From Nemertoderma westbladi (lineage: Eukaryota; Xenacoelomorpha; Nemertodermatida; Nemertodermatidae): 35,346 nucleotides of DNA. The translations under genes and the position numbers were made by a program. Below, piece by piece: positions 8,179 through 19,194 of this stretch. Below the pieces are notes generated by a model. The model was not told the origin of the DNA, searched no databases, and saw only the letters and a program-made list of their open reading frames with translations. The stretch covers positions 1 through 35,346 of the forward strand of contig JAUCBJ010004006.1 of assembly GCA_032718475.1 (NCBI GenBank). The letters are read 5' to 3'. Positions within the stretch are counted from its first letter, which is position 1. Every line of letters starts with the position of its first letter.

Positions 8179-9447
8179 ACTACTACTAGGATCGGCATGC
8201 TGCATTGCAGCTGCATTTTTAATAATGCTGTGCCGGCTTGTCGACAAAATTGCGCCGCCATAACTCCCTATCACCCATGACATTTGCTAGATCATCCGCA
8301 GCTTCAAGGCCAGTTTCCTTTATGATGCGTCTCAAAAAAAAGTCATGGGCTGTCCACCATGCTTATTTACTCCATGAGGCTGCGAAAGCACAAGATTATG
8401 CACTGGCTGGTCCTCACAGCGAAACCAATGTTCTGCAAAGCGGAGGCGATTTTGTTCTAGTTTCAAGCTTGGGGGAACCAATGAGACACCTCCAATGTTA
8501 TATAGTGTCTGATTGGAGATGTGTGCATTGTACTTGACACAATGAACCCGGCGTAGCATTCTAGTGAATGTGCCATCCAGAGATTTGTTGTCCTCAGCAG
8601 TTAGAGCCCAGCATGGACGCCCATAGAGGAGTACTGGAACTACTGCTGCTCTAAATAATCGGTGCTCCCTCTAGTGATTCTGAGAGTACTCCTAATTCAT
8701 CAGCAAAGTCTAGATCATTTAGGTACTTGGCAGGATTTCCTCGACTTCTGGAGCCAGTAGGTGGAGTTATCATCATCCCATCATCATTATGATAATCTAA
8801 GGACATGCGTAGAACATATTCAACCACAATTATGAACAAGAATGGTGCAAGTGTGTCTCCCTGGAGGACGCCCCATAACACTTCAAATGGTTCTGTGTCA
8901 CCATCAACAGTAGACACAAATGTTGTCGAACCATCGTATACTGATCTGATTGCTGCAATAATTTCATGAGGAATCCCATATAATGAAAGTATGCTGAACA
9001 TACGTGAGCGAGAGAATGAATCGAAGGCCTTGAAGAAGTCAACAAAGATAACAGCCAGATGCCTGTCTATCTTTTTTGATAACTCTTCAATTATCCTTCT
9101 AAGTGCCAAAATGGGCTCCAAGGTCCCACGACCTTTACGGAACCCATTCTGATTTCCGCGGAGCAGTCTCTCAATGGGATCCCTGATGCGCTTTAATAGA
9201 ATTATATTGTATAGCTTTGCAGCAATCGAGATCAATGTGATTCCCCAAAAAGAACCATAGAGTACCATAGACCTTCTTGGGAACTGGCACCAACTTATTT
9301 GTTTTCATTTCTTGTGGGACTCTTGTTGTTCGGTACATGTCTACTATGATGGGATAGATGAGCTTTAAACACTCAGGTATTTTAAAGACCTCGGGGGGAA
9401 CACCATCTACTCCACTGGCACGATTGGTCTTAATGCTCTTTGCAGGT
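8179..9447 (-). mobile_element. LINE-R copy 2, 3' half with internal deletion
   Basis: Starts at its 3' end with ACTACTACTA and GGCATGCTGCATTGCAGCTG. The frame at 8651-9268 carries the RT palm: NGFRKGRGT, VIFVDFFKAFDS (motif A), VLWGVLQGDTLAPFLF (motif B) and DLDFADELGVL (motif C, with FADD changed to FADE). Relative to the copy at 21531, about 300 bp between the RT end and the C-terminal zone are deleted at about 8662. The copy ends at 9447 within the pre-RT linker (SIKTNR.SGVDGVPPEVFK), abutting the inverted 5' end of the same family. The damaged catalytic box and frameshifts mark it as dead. Confidence 0.9.
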
Positions 9448-10265
9448 CAGGTCAGGTATTCTAGGTCATTGATCAAGAAAACTTGCCACCTCCATGCAGC
9501 ATAAAGGAGGTGCCACCTGTAGCTGCATAGACCCTCTTACTAGGGCAAATCTGGTCCTGTAACTAGGACCCCCTTCGTTCTGGGATAAGGACACCCTTGG
9601 TCCTGGATTAAGGACCCATATACTTGGCTGCAGGGGTATATGGCCTGACCAGGCAGATGGTGATCTACCAATGGCTGGTCAGGAGTAGAGTGTTCTCATG
9701 TCCACTCTGAGAGCACTTCACTGCGACCTGCACCTGGCAGCAAGGGTACAGGGCATGGCCCAGCAGATGAGCTGCAACAGCCAATGGTGGGTCATGTGTG
9801 CCAGAGTAGATATGGGTGATGGGCCTCATATCTGACTCCATTGCGACACCCACCCTGTGGAATGGCAAACCAGGGTGTGGTATTTGCCCCGAGAGCTGAC
9901 TCGGCAAAAAAGCACCCCCCAACCCCCACTATGGATTACATTAGCAATGCGGAGGTCCGGCCACTAGAGGCCAGTGGAATTACCGGACACAATCGGCCTC
10001 ACAGGCGTCAGTTAACTCCTGACCAGCTGCCTGTCTCACCCCCTACTGGAGAGAGAGCAGCCAACAATTCTTTGAGTCCCTTTCCTGATGACCTTTCTGG
10101 CCCAAACCCTGGGTCACCAGGAAGGCCAGATTGTGATGGGGAGAGGGATTCTGGAGTTGGAGGCTACTCTCATGTTCCACCCCGACCAACAAAGCCATTG
10201 GTGAATCTGAGGCAAGTCACAAGACTAGCCTCAGTAAACACCCTAACACTCGGGTCCCCAATTTA
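9448..10265 (+). mobile_element. LINE-R 5' end, copy A (plus strand)
   Basis: Begins GTCAGGTCAGGTATTCTAGG, which I take as the family's true 5' end because three copies start there (9448, 10267, and 13736 on minus). About 390 bp of 5' leader precede an ORF starting near 9841 with MRHPPCGMANQG. The copy stops just as the endonuclease would begin (VNTLTLGSP). About 98% identical by eye to copy B, which follows it head to tail. Confidence 0.85.
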
Positions 10266-11680
10266 AGGTCAGGTCAGGTATTCTAGGTCATTGATCAAGA
10301 AAACTTGCCACCTCCATGCAGCATAAAGGAGGTGCCACCTGTAGCTGCATAGACCCTCTTACTAGGGCAAATCTGGTCCTGTAACTAGGACCCCCTTCGT
10401 TCTGGGATAAGGACCCCCTTGGTCCTGGATTAAGGACCCATATACTTGGCTGCAGGGGTATATGGCCTGACCAGGCAGATGGTGATCTACCAATGGCTGG
10501 TCAGGAGTGAGTGTTCTCATGTCCACTCTGAGAGCACTTCACTGCGACCTGCACCTGGCAGCAAGGGTACAAGGCATGACCCAGCAGATGAGCTGCAACA
10601 GCCAATGGTGGGTCATGTGCGCCAGAGTAGATATGGGTGATGGGCATCATATCTGACTCCATTGCGACACCCACCCTGTGGAATGGCAAACCAGGGTGTG
10701 GTATTTGCCCCGAGAGCTGACTCGGCAAAAAAGCACCCCCCAACCCCCACTATGGATTACATTAGCAATGCGGAGGTCCGGCCACTAGAGGCCAGTGGAA
10801 TTACCGGACACAATCGGCCTCACAGGCGTCAGTTAACTCCTGACCGGCTGCCTGTCTCATCCCCTACTGGAGAGAGAGCAGCCAACAATTCTTTGAGTCC
10901 CTTTCCTGATGACCTTACTGGCCCAAACCCTGGGTCACCAGGAAGGCCAGATTGTGATGGGGAGAGGGATTCTGGAGTTGGAGGCTACTCTCATGTTCCA
11001 CCCCGACCAACAAAGCCATTGGTGAATCTGAGGCAAGTCACAAGACTAGCCTCAGGTGAGCTGACTGCCTTGGCAGATAAGCTTTCTCTTAGCGCAGTGG
11101 GTGTTCAAGAGCACCGAATGCAGACTGGCCAGACTGATGAGGTTCTGATTAAGGACATGGGGGGCGGTTGGCGACTTGCCCTCGCGTCAGCAGATGATAG
11201 TGGCAATGGTGGAATTGGTCTATTGATGAATCCAACTGCACATGCAGCATTGGACAAAATAGACCAAATCTCTAACCGCATCATCCGTTGCCACTTCTCA
11301 TGTTCTGGAAGACTGGCTAAGAAGTTTCCTAAGGTGGTTCTGATTGTGTGCTACTCTCCAACTAGTGTTGCCCCTGTAGAGGAGGTGGAAAATTTCTACC
11401 ACAATCTACAAGCAGCTACTGATGGAGTGGATCAGCATGCATTCTTAACATTCCTGGGAGACTTTAATGCAAGTCTGCATCAATCACCTACATCGCCCTG
11501 GGTCTATAGCAATAGTGTTAACCGAAATTCTGTCCATCTTCAGGATTTTATCTCTGGAAATGGATTGTTTTCGGCTGGAACCCAGTTCAAGAAGCGAACT
11601 GGAAAGCTATGGACTCATAGTGGACCCAGTGGTCACAAGTCCCAGATAGACCATATTCTGTTTCGTAGGAAATACAGTCC
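10266..11680 (+). mobile_element. LINE-R 5' end, copy B (plus strand), with endonuclease
   Basis: Second plus-strand copy, tandem with copy A. It extends through the whole endonuclease region to IDHILFRRKY and then breaks at about 11680, where the sequence turns into the minus-strand copy. Relative to copy C, a short segment after RLAS is replaced (copy C keeps VNTLTLGSPMRQGD). Confidence 0.88.
10662..11680 (+). pseudogene. LINE-R ORF2 N-terminal part: AP-like endonuclease, 3'-truncated
   Basis: An open frame of about 340 codons. After a Pro/Arg-rich N-terminus comes an exonuclease-endonuclease-phosphatase domain: VGVQEHR (metal-binding Glu), GGIGLLMN, VLIVCYSPTS, LTFLGDFNASL (GDFNA box) and GHKSQIDHILF (SxIDHI box). 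Non-LTR elements use it to nick target DNA before target-primed reverse transcription. Similar domains in databases are often labelled craniofacial development protein 2-like; the architecture is RTE-like. The frame runs beyond 11680 to 11864 only by reading antisense into the facing copy, so that tail is not protein. No RT is attached, so this copy is a dead fragment despite an intact endonuclease. Confidence 0.88.
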
Positions 11681-13736
11681 TAGATGCAGCCTCAACTGCA
11701 TTCTTGGCCGCTGTAGTCTGTTGGAGTCGGGATTCTTTCTGTGCCTTATAGAGGTCATTTCGGCACTTCTGAATTTTGTTGTCAGTCCATGGGGCCCATT
11801 TCCTGTTTCGAGGGTATACATGAACATTGCTTCTAACTTAACTGCTTCTGTGAAGGCAGTATAGCCCTCGCAGTGATCTGCCGCCTCAGAGGCAAGAACC
11901 TGATACCTGTTGCTCAGCTGTAGTGTGAAGCTGGATCTCACACTTGGCTGTTGCAACAGAGAGGACCAGTCATGCCGCGGCAAGGCAGATTTCGTTGTTC
12001 TGCTACAACGCAGACTAAGTCTTACCTTGGCCACAATAAGGTGGTGATCACTGCGAAGGGTCGAAGTGTAAATGCATTACAGTCTTGTATAGAGCTCCTG
12101 TATTTCCTACGAAACAGAATATGGTCTATCTGGGACTTGTGACCACTGGGTCCACTATGAGTCCATAGCTTTCCAGTTCGCTTCTTCAACTGGGTTCCAG
12201 CCGAAAACAATCCATTTCCAGAGATAAAATCCTGAAGATGGATGGAATTTCGGTTAACACTATTGCTATACACCCAGGCGATGTAGGTGATTGATGCAGA
12301 CTTGCAATAAAGTCTCCCAGGAATGTTAAGAATGCATGCTGATCCACTCCATCAGTAGCTGCTTGTAGATTGTGGTAGAAATTTTCCATCTCCTCTACAG
12401 GGGCAACACTAGTTGGAGAGTAGCACACAATCATAACCACCTTAGGAAACGTCTTAGCCAGTCTTCCAGAACATGAGAAGTACTACTACTACTACTAGGA
12501 TCGGCATGCTGCATTGCAGCTGCATTTTTAAGAATGCTGTGCCGGCTTGTCAACAAAATTGCACCGCCACAACTCCCTATCACCCATGACATTTGCTAGA
12601 TCATCCGCATCTTTAAGGCTAGTGTCCTTTAAGATGCGTCTCAAGAAAGTCATGGGCTGTCCACCATGCTTATGAGAAGTGGCAACGGATGATGCGGTTA
12701 GAGATTTGGTCTATTTTGTCCAATGCTGCATGTGCAGTTGGATTCATCAATAGACCAATTCCACCATTGCCACTATCATCTGCTGACGCAAAGGCGAGTC
12801 GCCAACCGCCCCTCATGTCCTTAATCAGAACCTCATCAGTCTGTCCAGTCTGCATTCGGTGCTCTTGAACACCCACTGCGCTAAGAGAAAGCTTATCTGC
12901 CACCTTGTCGATCACCTTGTCGCATTGGTGACCCGAGTGTCAGGGTGTTTACTGAGGCTTGTCTAGTGACTTGCCTCAGATTCACCAATGGCTTTGTTGG
13001 TCGGGGTGGAACATGAGAGTAGCCCCCAACTCCAGAGCCCCTCTCCCCCTCACAATCTGGGTTCCCTGGTGTCCAAGGGTTTGGGCGAGAAAGGTCATCA
13101 AGAAAGGGACTCAAAGAATTGTTGGCTGCTCTCTCTCCAGTAGGGGGTGAGACAGGCAGCCGGTCAGGAGATAACTGACGCCTGTAAGGCTGATTGTGTC
13201 CAGTAATTCCACTGGCCTCTAGTGGCCGGACCTCCGCATTACTAATGTAATCCATAGTGGGGTTTGGGTTTGCTTTTTTGCCGAGTCAGCTCTCAGGGCA
13301 AATACCACACCCTGGTTTGCCATTCCACAGGGTGGGGTGTCGCAGTAGAATCAGATATGAGGCCCATCACCCATATCTACTCTGGCACACATGACCCACC
13401 ATTGGCTGTGCAGCTCATCTGCTGGGTCATGCCCTGTACCCCTGCTGCCAGGTGCAGGTCGCAGTGAAGTGCACTCAGAGTGGACATGAGAACACTCTAC
13501 TCCTGACCAGCCATTGGTAGATCACCATCTGCCTGGCCAGGCCATATACCCCTGCAGCCAAGTATATGGGTCCTTAATCCAGGACCAAGGGCGTCCTTGA
13601 ACGAAGGGGGTCCTAGTTACAGGACCAGACCTGCCCTAGTAAAAGGGTCTATGCAGCTACATGTGGCACCTCTTTTATGCTGCATGGAGGTGGCAAGTTT
13701 TATTGATCAATGACCTAGAATACCTGACCTGACCTG
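11681..13736 (-). mobile_element. LINE-R 5' half, copy C (minus strand), interrupted
   Basis: Starts at its 5' end near 13736 (complement of GTCAGGTCAGG), runs through leader, N-terminal region (13255-12893) and endonuclease (12915-12022), then past the endonuclease into the linker (AKVRLSLRCSRTTKSALPRH, 12034-11681). Several frameshifts. It is split at 12480/12672 by a short LINE-R insertion and faces copy B at 11680, making a large inverted repeat. Confidence 0.87.
12481..12671 (-). mobile_element. 191-bp LINE-R 3' fragment inserted in copy C, with target duplication
   Basis: TAC/TAG tract, tail GGCATGCTGCATTGCAGCTG and ~150 bp of 3' coding region, truncated at CCACCATGCTT. ATGAGAAG flanks it at 12473-12480 and 12672-12679, and copy B has the uninterrupted sequence with this 8-mer once. 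This gives a clear target-site duplication and proves that the family inserts with a TAG-type 3' tail. Confidence 0.92.
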
Positions 13737-14089
13737 GAACTACCAATTATCCAATATAAAATATAGGATTACCCCTAAAGCTTTGCAGCTTATTTCCAAG
13801 GGGGTTCTTTATGTTACTTGGTTAAACATACAATAATAATCGTACTACATTGTAACTTGGCAACAAATGGCAAAAACAATACACCAGGGTAAGCCAGGTA
13901 TCATTGAACCAATAATTCAGAGGCAGGACCAGCAACCCTTGAAGACAGAAATGTGAACAGAACCGAACAATAGGGCTACTTATTTTTATTTATTTATTTT
14001 TGACAGAGTTATCCTAAATCAATGAGACAACTTGTGTCTCATTTATTATTTATTTATTGATGTATATATGTAGATTTATGGATCCAATT

Positions 14090-14310
14090 GTGATTTTATG
14101 TTTGGGTTCACTCCATGTTCTGGTAAAGGGAATACACATTGACTTAGATTTCTTGGGATTAGAATCCACACTGAATAACAGTTTGTTGACTACAGCGAAT
14201 TGCTGTCATATTTAAACCATATATTGTAACCCGGTAATTGAAGGATACAAGAGCAGAATGTCATCCGCATATGCTAAGATACCATAAAAGAAAGATTCAA
14301 TAAAGCATCC
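14090..14310 (-). pseudogene. CR1/L2-like LINE: RT domain remnant (YADD)
   Basis: Minus strand reads KVGCFIESFFYGILAYADDI followed by LLLYPSITGLQ, which is RT motif C with the YADD catalytic pair. After a frameshift comes LLFSVDSNPKKSKSMCIPF, the usual SxKSKxMxF block after motif C. Stops and at least one frameshift make it inactive. RT motifs 1-5 are missing, replaced by the unrelated 14335-14755 segment. Confidence 0.8.
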
Positions 14311-14334
14311 AACTTTATGTTACCATAATGTATC

Positions 14335-14755
14335 TGTGACGGGATCCGAGTTGGTGAAGGATCCTGACTAGTGTGTGTGTTTCGAGTCGTATGGAGTATA
14401 CGCGTCGCCACATCCGCTTGGTTACTGAAAGGCAGTTAAAGGGGCTGAAAGGCCAAAGGCCGATATAATAACTGAGCTTATAGTCTATGCTTATTGATAA
14501 TATCAGATATATGAGTATAATTAACAGCGCAGTACAGTAACGGTACAATTTGACTTCTACACTCTACATAGCCAACTGAACCACAATTAATAGAACCACA
14601 AATAACCACAAGTAACAGTTATATATTACATGGAAGATTATACATTCCTAACTATGTTTGGCCTACCAATAAATGTGCGCTAATTGATGGAAAGCTGCCC
14701 CACTATTGGTTGATTTACTCCTCAGCCAATCCCTATTTCCCCCTGGCCCTATGTT
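14335..14755. mobile_element. Unidentified ~420-bp insertion in LINE RT region
   Basis: Sits between RT pieces INAGNEFIS (about 14760, minus strand) and KVGCFIE (about 14310) with no RT similarity. It starts near TGTGACGGGATCCGAG, a TG start that would suit a solo LTR or SINE head, but I found no clear matching end or target duplication. Type unresolved. Confidence 0.35.
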
Positions 14756-14759
14756 GATA

Positions 14760-15306
14760 TAAACTCATTTCCCGCGTTTATAAGACAGTCTGAATCAAAG
14801 TTATACACCACATCTGACTTACTACTCTTTAAGAGCCGTGAAGAGCCTCGAAGACAAGATCTTCAGAAACCGCGATCTCTTTTGCATTGAAATTGTTTAA
14901 CCCTAAACTAACACTATCGAATATGGCGTCAACCTCAGGGATACGGGGTTCATTGAATAATTTGCAATAAATACTAGCGAATTGTCCAGCGATTTCTTGA
15001 GGATTGTCTATCCCATCTATACTGCCATTACCTATGGTGCTGACTTTACGTAACTTCTTGATCTCATCAAAAATCTTATTATTACTCTCGTAATTATAAG
15101 TATTAGTCTTCAATTCAAGTAATTTGTCACGGTGGACAGTATCTACCGATTTCTTTAATCTACGCACAGCATACTCTTGAGGTACGACGAAGATGAAAGG
15201 GTTCTGGGTTTTGAGACTCGTTAAGACGATCTGAGGCACACCAAATATTATGCCAGAAAACCACATTGTCTTTGAAGGGTTTTACATGTTCTGACCATCC
15301 CAGCAC
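14760..15306 (-). pseudogene. CR1/L2-like LINE: endonuclease-RT linker
   Basis: GWSEHVKPFKDNVVFWHNIW (about 15298-15235) is the conserved block after the endonuclease in CR1/L2-like ORF2. After a frameshift, 15180-14829 gives AVRRLKKSVDTVHRDKLLEL, then IFDEIKKLRK and NPQEIAGQFASIYCKLFNEP, and after another shift SDVVYNFDSDCLINAGNEF, the start of the RT. Frames are broken twice. Confidence 0.78.
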
Positions 15307-17335
15307 CAGGCCCGTATCGTGCGGAGGGGCTTTGGGGGCACTGCCCCCCCAGAGAAATCCCACTGCCCCCCCAGCCATATATTGTTTACTCGCCTTGTTC
15401 ACAATTAATTAATAATAATATTGTTGGTAATCAATATTATTGGATTCACATACACCTGCCCACTGACCTGACCTGACTCCCCACCATTCAATTTGGTCCA
15501 ATTCTATAACTACATGACATTATAACTACCTAATGTACCTGTAATTACTAAAAATACTCGAAAGCTCTAGGTTCTCTCATTGGCTACCAGGGTGGAGGGC
15601 TTGTTTGTTGTTGACCCATTGCTTATTTGCTTGTAGTTTGGGAGCCAGCTCGCAGCTAAAAGGCTTGGCGCTGAGGGTTGCGCTGGTATCCATAGCTATA
15701 ATTTGTTGTAACTTAACCTTAACCATATTATACCTGAAGTGGGTCCTACGCGCAGCACGTGATATAAACTTATGTAAGTGTAATCTTGAAAGAAAAATAA
15801 GCAAAATCTAATTAGATGCCCTTGATCACTTTACACCAGCCTAGAACCAGGCTTGAAAACTGCAGTCGATTTAACCCTTGTGCTCTCTTTGAGGTCATTT
15901 TTGACCCATCGAAGATTTAAACTTACACAATTTTATCACACATTGATATTTAATCTCGAAATTTTGTGACATTTATTATTTGATAGTACTTCTCAATTAG
16001 AAAAACAAAAATGTAAAAATTTGCAAGGGGGTCTATTCAATTTTGCAATTTATAGGGGCCTACACATATTGACATTGAGGTCAAATTTCACCTCATCGTG
16101 TTTTGTATCTGTACCATTCAATATCAACGAAAAACTTTTTTTGAATTTCAACTCAGTTTGCAAATCAGATGTCATCAAATGGGCCCAAACTTAGATAGAT
16201 ACCAAAATTTTGATTTGGGGATGAAAGGAAATATTCCCAAATGCGCATGGCCAGTTCCCGCCCTTGGCACAAGTGAGTCATATTCCCCATTTTTGTGATG
16301 ATCAACCTCTAGTATTCGTACTGCATTGATATTATGCTCATTTAGAACCGCAATGACCGATTTAGTTGTTGTAGACACCTTCAAAACAAGCATTGAGCGA
16401 ATAGTGTTTGAGATATTTGTCAGGTATTTGTCAATATCGCATCAAGGCGCTAATTTTGACTTGTGCCTGACTTCACATTATCTGCAATATCTCAAAAACT
16501 ATTCGCTCTATGCTTGTTTTGACGGTGTCTACTCCAACTAAATCTGTCATTGCTGTTCTATTGAGCATAAATATCAATGCAGTAGGAATAATAGAAGTTG
16601 AGAATCACAAAAATGGGGAATATGACTCACTTGCGCCAAGGGCGGGAACTGGCCATGTGCCTGTGGGAATATTTCCTGTCATCCCCAAATCAAAATTTTG
16701 GTATCTATCGAAGTTTGGGCTCATTTTATGACATATGATGTGCAAACTGAGTTTAAATTCGACAACAAGTTTTTTGGACCACCCCAACCCTCTAATTTAC
16801 CTGAGGTCAAGATGGACCTCAAAGGAATTCATCTGTTTGAGAAACGAAGGGTTAAGACCTAAGAAAATGTTTAAATGGCACAGCTAATGGTCGAGTACAA
16901 TTCTGACAAGTTTCAGGTTAAACGGATTAAAAGCAAAGAAATGGGAGGACATTTAATGCTTAGACATGTAGCCATCTAGCGGGAGACTGTTGAACTGTTG
17001 GGGTCAAAAGTCGCTAAATAATGTCAAGTTTTGGACATATTTATGCCTCCAAATTTTCAATTCGACAGCTTTAAATCTGACAAAGTTATTTAATGTCAAA
17101 ATAGTTACGTCAACAACTATTTGCCATTATTGACATTCTCCTTAACAGTGTCAATTCGCCTAGGCTCCGCCGACTTCGTGGCTCGCCCCACACACCTTTC
17201 AACAATATTGATTTTACTTTATGTACTAAATTAACTCTCACTTTTTTGTATGCTCCCCAAATCCCAGTTATGGGTTTGCCCCCCCAGATTTGGCCTCTGC
17301 CCCCCCCCAGATATTATGATCACCATACGGGCCTG
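15307..17335. mobile_element. 2029-bp hAT-like non-autonomous DNA transposon
   Basis: Ends are the 11-bp inverted repeat CAGGCCCGTAT (15307-15317) and its complement (17325-17335), with G/C-run subterminal sequence on both sides (TGGGGGGGCA types). The flanks CCCAGCAC and CCAGCAAC are an 8-bp target duplication with a one-base slip, and removing the element rejoins the LINE frame. An 8-bp duplication with CAG-type ends suits hAT. No transposase is visible; the internal ORFs at 15577-15811 are unrecognised. It carries a nested foldback element. Confidence 0.8.
15871..16855. mobile_element. 985-bp piggyBac-type foldback (MITE-like) nested in the hAT-like element
   Basis: Bounded by TTAACCCTT and AAGGGTTAA: a TTAA target duplication plus CCCTT ends is the piggyBac signature. 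The two halves are long imperfect inverted repeats. For example CCAAAATTTTGATTTGGGGA (about 16201) recurs complemented at about 16700, and TCGCTCAATGCTTG pairs with its partner near 16505. The centre is near 16440. There is no coding capacity; the ORFs inside are mirror images of the arms. Confidence 0.82.
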
Positions 17336-17364
17336 CCAGCAACTCAATGGTGGAGGCATTAATT

Positions 17365-18354
17365 AGAACCTTAAACTCCCGGCGGCCTTATCAACTGCAT
17401 CCAGGAGTTCGGCGGTATATTTTTCGATATCAGCCCTATGATTAGAGACACAACAAAATATTTCATCACAATCCACTCAATTAAGATTTAATGTTTGTAA
17501 ATGACAAGTCAATTCCAATTGATAATGTTGCTTTAATTCACCGCTTGCACTACTATATTGAAAAATGTTTCTCCTATTGAAATCGGTATTTTTTACATTT
17601 GTATCACAAGCTGAATCTATACTACAATAATCTGGGATACTAAACTTACAGAAAAACAGTTAATGATTTGAAATATTAGCACCTGAGTAATAAGGTCTAG
17701 CATCGATTATATTGAACGAAAGAGCACTAGAAACAATACAACGGTTGATAGTAGAAAAATTTGAAACACCTTTGCACATAGACATTGAATAAGTATGATA
17801 TGGTGCCTTTTCAGGAAACAAATCCCACACACGTTCGAAATTGATATCATTGATAAATTGCGATATTAGTCTTACATGCATAGGTGTTCTACAGAAGTCT
17901 GCATTTAAATCTTTCAAACTGCAACAATTACTACAATCAATATTATTTACAATAATAATTTATTTTATTTTTGACAAGAATGATAATAATTCATCAGATG
18001 TATCATTACTACTACGGCTATCCACTGGAAAATATGTATTTAAAATTAATATTGGATTCATATTTGCCTTTAGTCGTAACTTAATTGTCTACACATGGAA
18101 TGAATTAGTTTTTAAAGTACATATATATTTTTCTAATTCTATATAATTCTAATTTATACACAAAATATGGAAATAGTGCTTGAATACGATAGGAATTATC
18201 CTTTTAATACAAAATGTTCTTGAATTGCAACAAGATTAGAACTGTCAAGTAGTATATTGACAAAATCAGCTTTATCTGGCAATAGTCCTATACTATTATA
18301 AGAAAATATAGAAAAATTTACATTATTATTGTTTGTAGATTGAAAGATAGCCAT
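17365..18354 (-). pseudogene. CR1/L2-like LINE: ORF2 endonuclease
   Basis: ATG at 18354 opens MAIFQSTNNNN..., then FSYNSIGLLPDKADFVNILL and LVAIQEHFVLKG, the start of an AP endonuclease with the QEH metal site, and a stop. Later pieces are PILILNTYFPVD, DLNADFCRTPMHVRLISQF (the GDLNADF box, lacking the G) and the final SNH box. Downstream come CDEIFCC and DIEKYTAELLDAVDKAA at 17480-17400. At least two stops or shifts. Confidence 0.78.
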
Positions 18355-18430
18355 TGTGAGTTTTTAGAAAAAGAAAACAAAAAAAATTATATATATTATA
18401 TACATCAATAATAATCTCAAGAATCTCAAG

Positions 18431-19176
18431 ATGCGTCTCAAGAAAGTCATGGGCTGTCCACCATGCTTATTCACTCCATGAGGCTGCCTAAGTACAAGAT
18501 TATGCACTGGCTGGTCCTCACGGCGAAAGCAATGTCCTGCAAAGCGGAGGCGATTTTGTTCTAGTGTCAAGCTTGGGGAAACCAATGAGACACCTCCAAT
18601 GTTATATAGTGTCTGGTTGGAGATGTGTGCATTGTACTTGACACAATGAACCCGGCGTAGCATTCTTGTGAATGTGCCATCCAGAGATTTGGTGTCCTCA
18701 GCAGTTAGAGCCCAGCATGGACTCCCATAGAGGAGTACTGGAACTACTGCTGCTCTAAATAATCGGACCTTAAGTTTCCGATTAATTCTCAGTGACTTCC
18801 AAATCCTGGAAAGCCTATTCAAGGCTGCCCATGCCTTTCCCTTGCGTATTCGAAGGTCCTCACCTGACTTCCGGATCCATGATCCCAGGTAACAGAAGTC
18901 GTCCACATGCTCAAGCATACCATCCTTTGAGCTTATGCTCATCCGATCAGAGACTTGCTAAGGACTTTCAAAGTTAACTGTCAGAATTTTGGTCTTTCTG
19001 GAGTTAATAAAAAGACCAACACTAGAAGCAGCATGTTCTAATGAGCTGAGGAGCCGTTGGGCTCCCTCTAATGATTCTGAGAGTACTCCTAAGTCATCAG
19101 CAAAGTCTAGATCAGTTAGGTACTTGGCAGGATTTCCTCGACTTCTGGAGCCAGTAGGTGGAGTTATCATCACCCC
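18431..19176 (-). mobile_element. LINE-R copy 4, truncated at both ends, between ORF1 and ORF2 of the CR1/L2-like LINE
   Basis: Covers the RT end (DLDFADDLGVLSESLEGAQR) and the C-terminal zone: DDFCYLGSWIRKSGEDLRIR, PVLLYGSPCWALTAEDTK, FTRMLRRVHCVKYNAHISNQ and RRLRFAGHCFR-like RLRFAGHCFRREDQP. It lacks the family's 3' tail and TAG tract, unusual for a target-primed insertion, and I found no target duplication. Later deletion or recombination is likely. Confidence 0.88.
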
Positions 19177-19194
19177 AAGCTGTAGCACTCACCG

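Noticed and set aside
11680-11864. C-terminal extension of the endonuclease ORF of copy B
   Set aside because: The frame reads antisense through the facing minus-strand LINE copy after the junction; not LINE protein.
15577-15811. Overlapping 75- and 68-codon ORFs as a possible hAT transposase fragment
   Set aside because: No dimerisation-domain or zinc-finger motif recognisable; opposite-strand frames overlap almost entirely.
16098-16787. Small ORFs on both strands (16098-16298, 16326-16541, 16510-16731)
   Set aside because: Mirror-image translations of the foldback arms of the piggyBac-type element.
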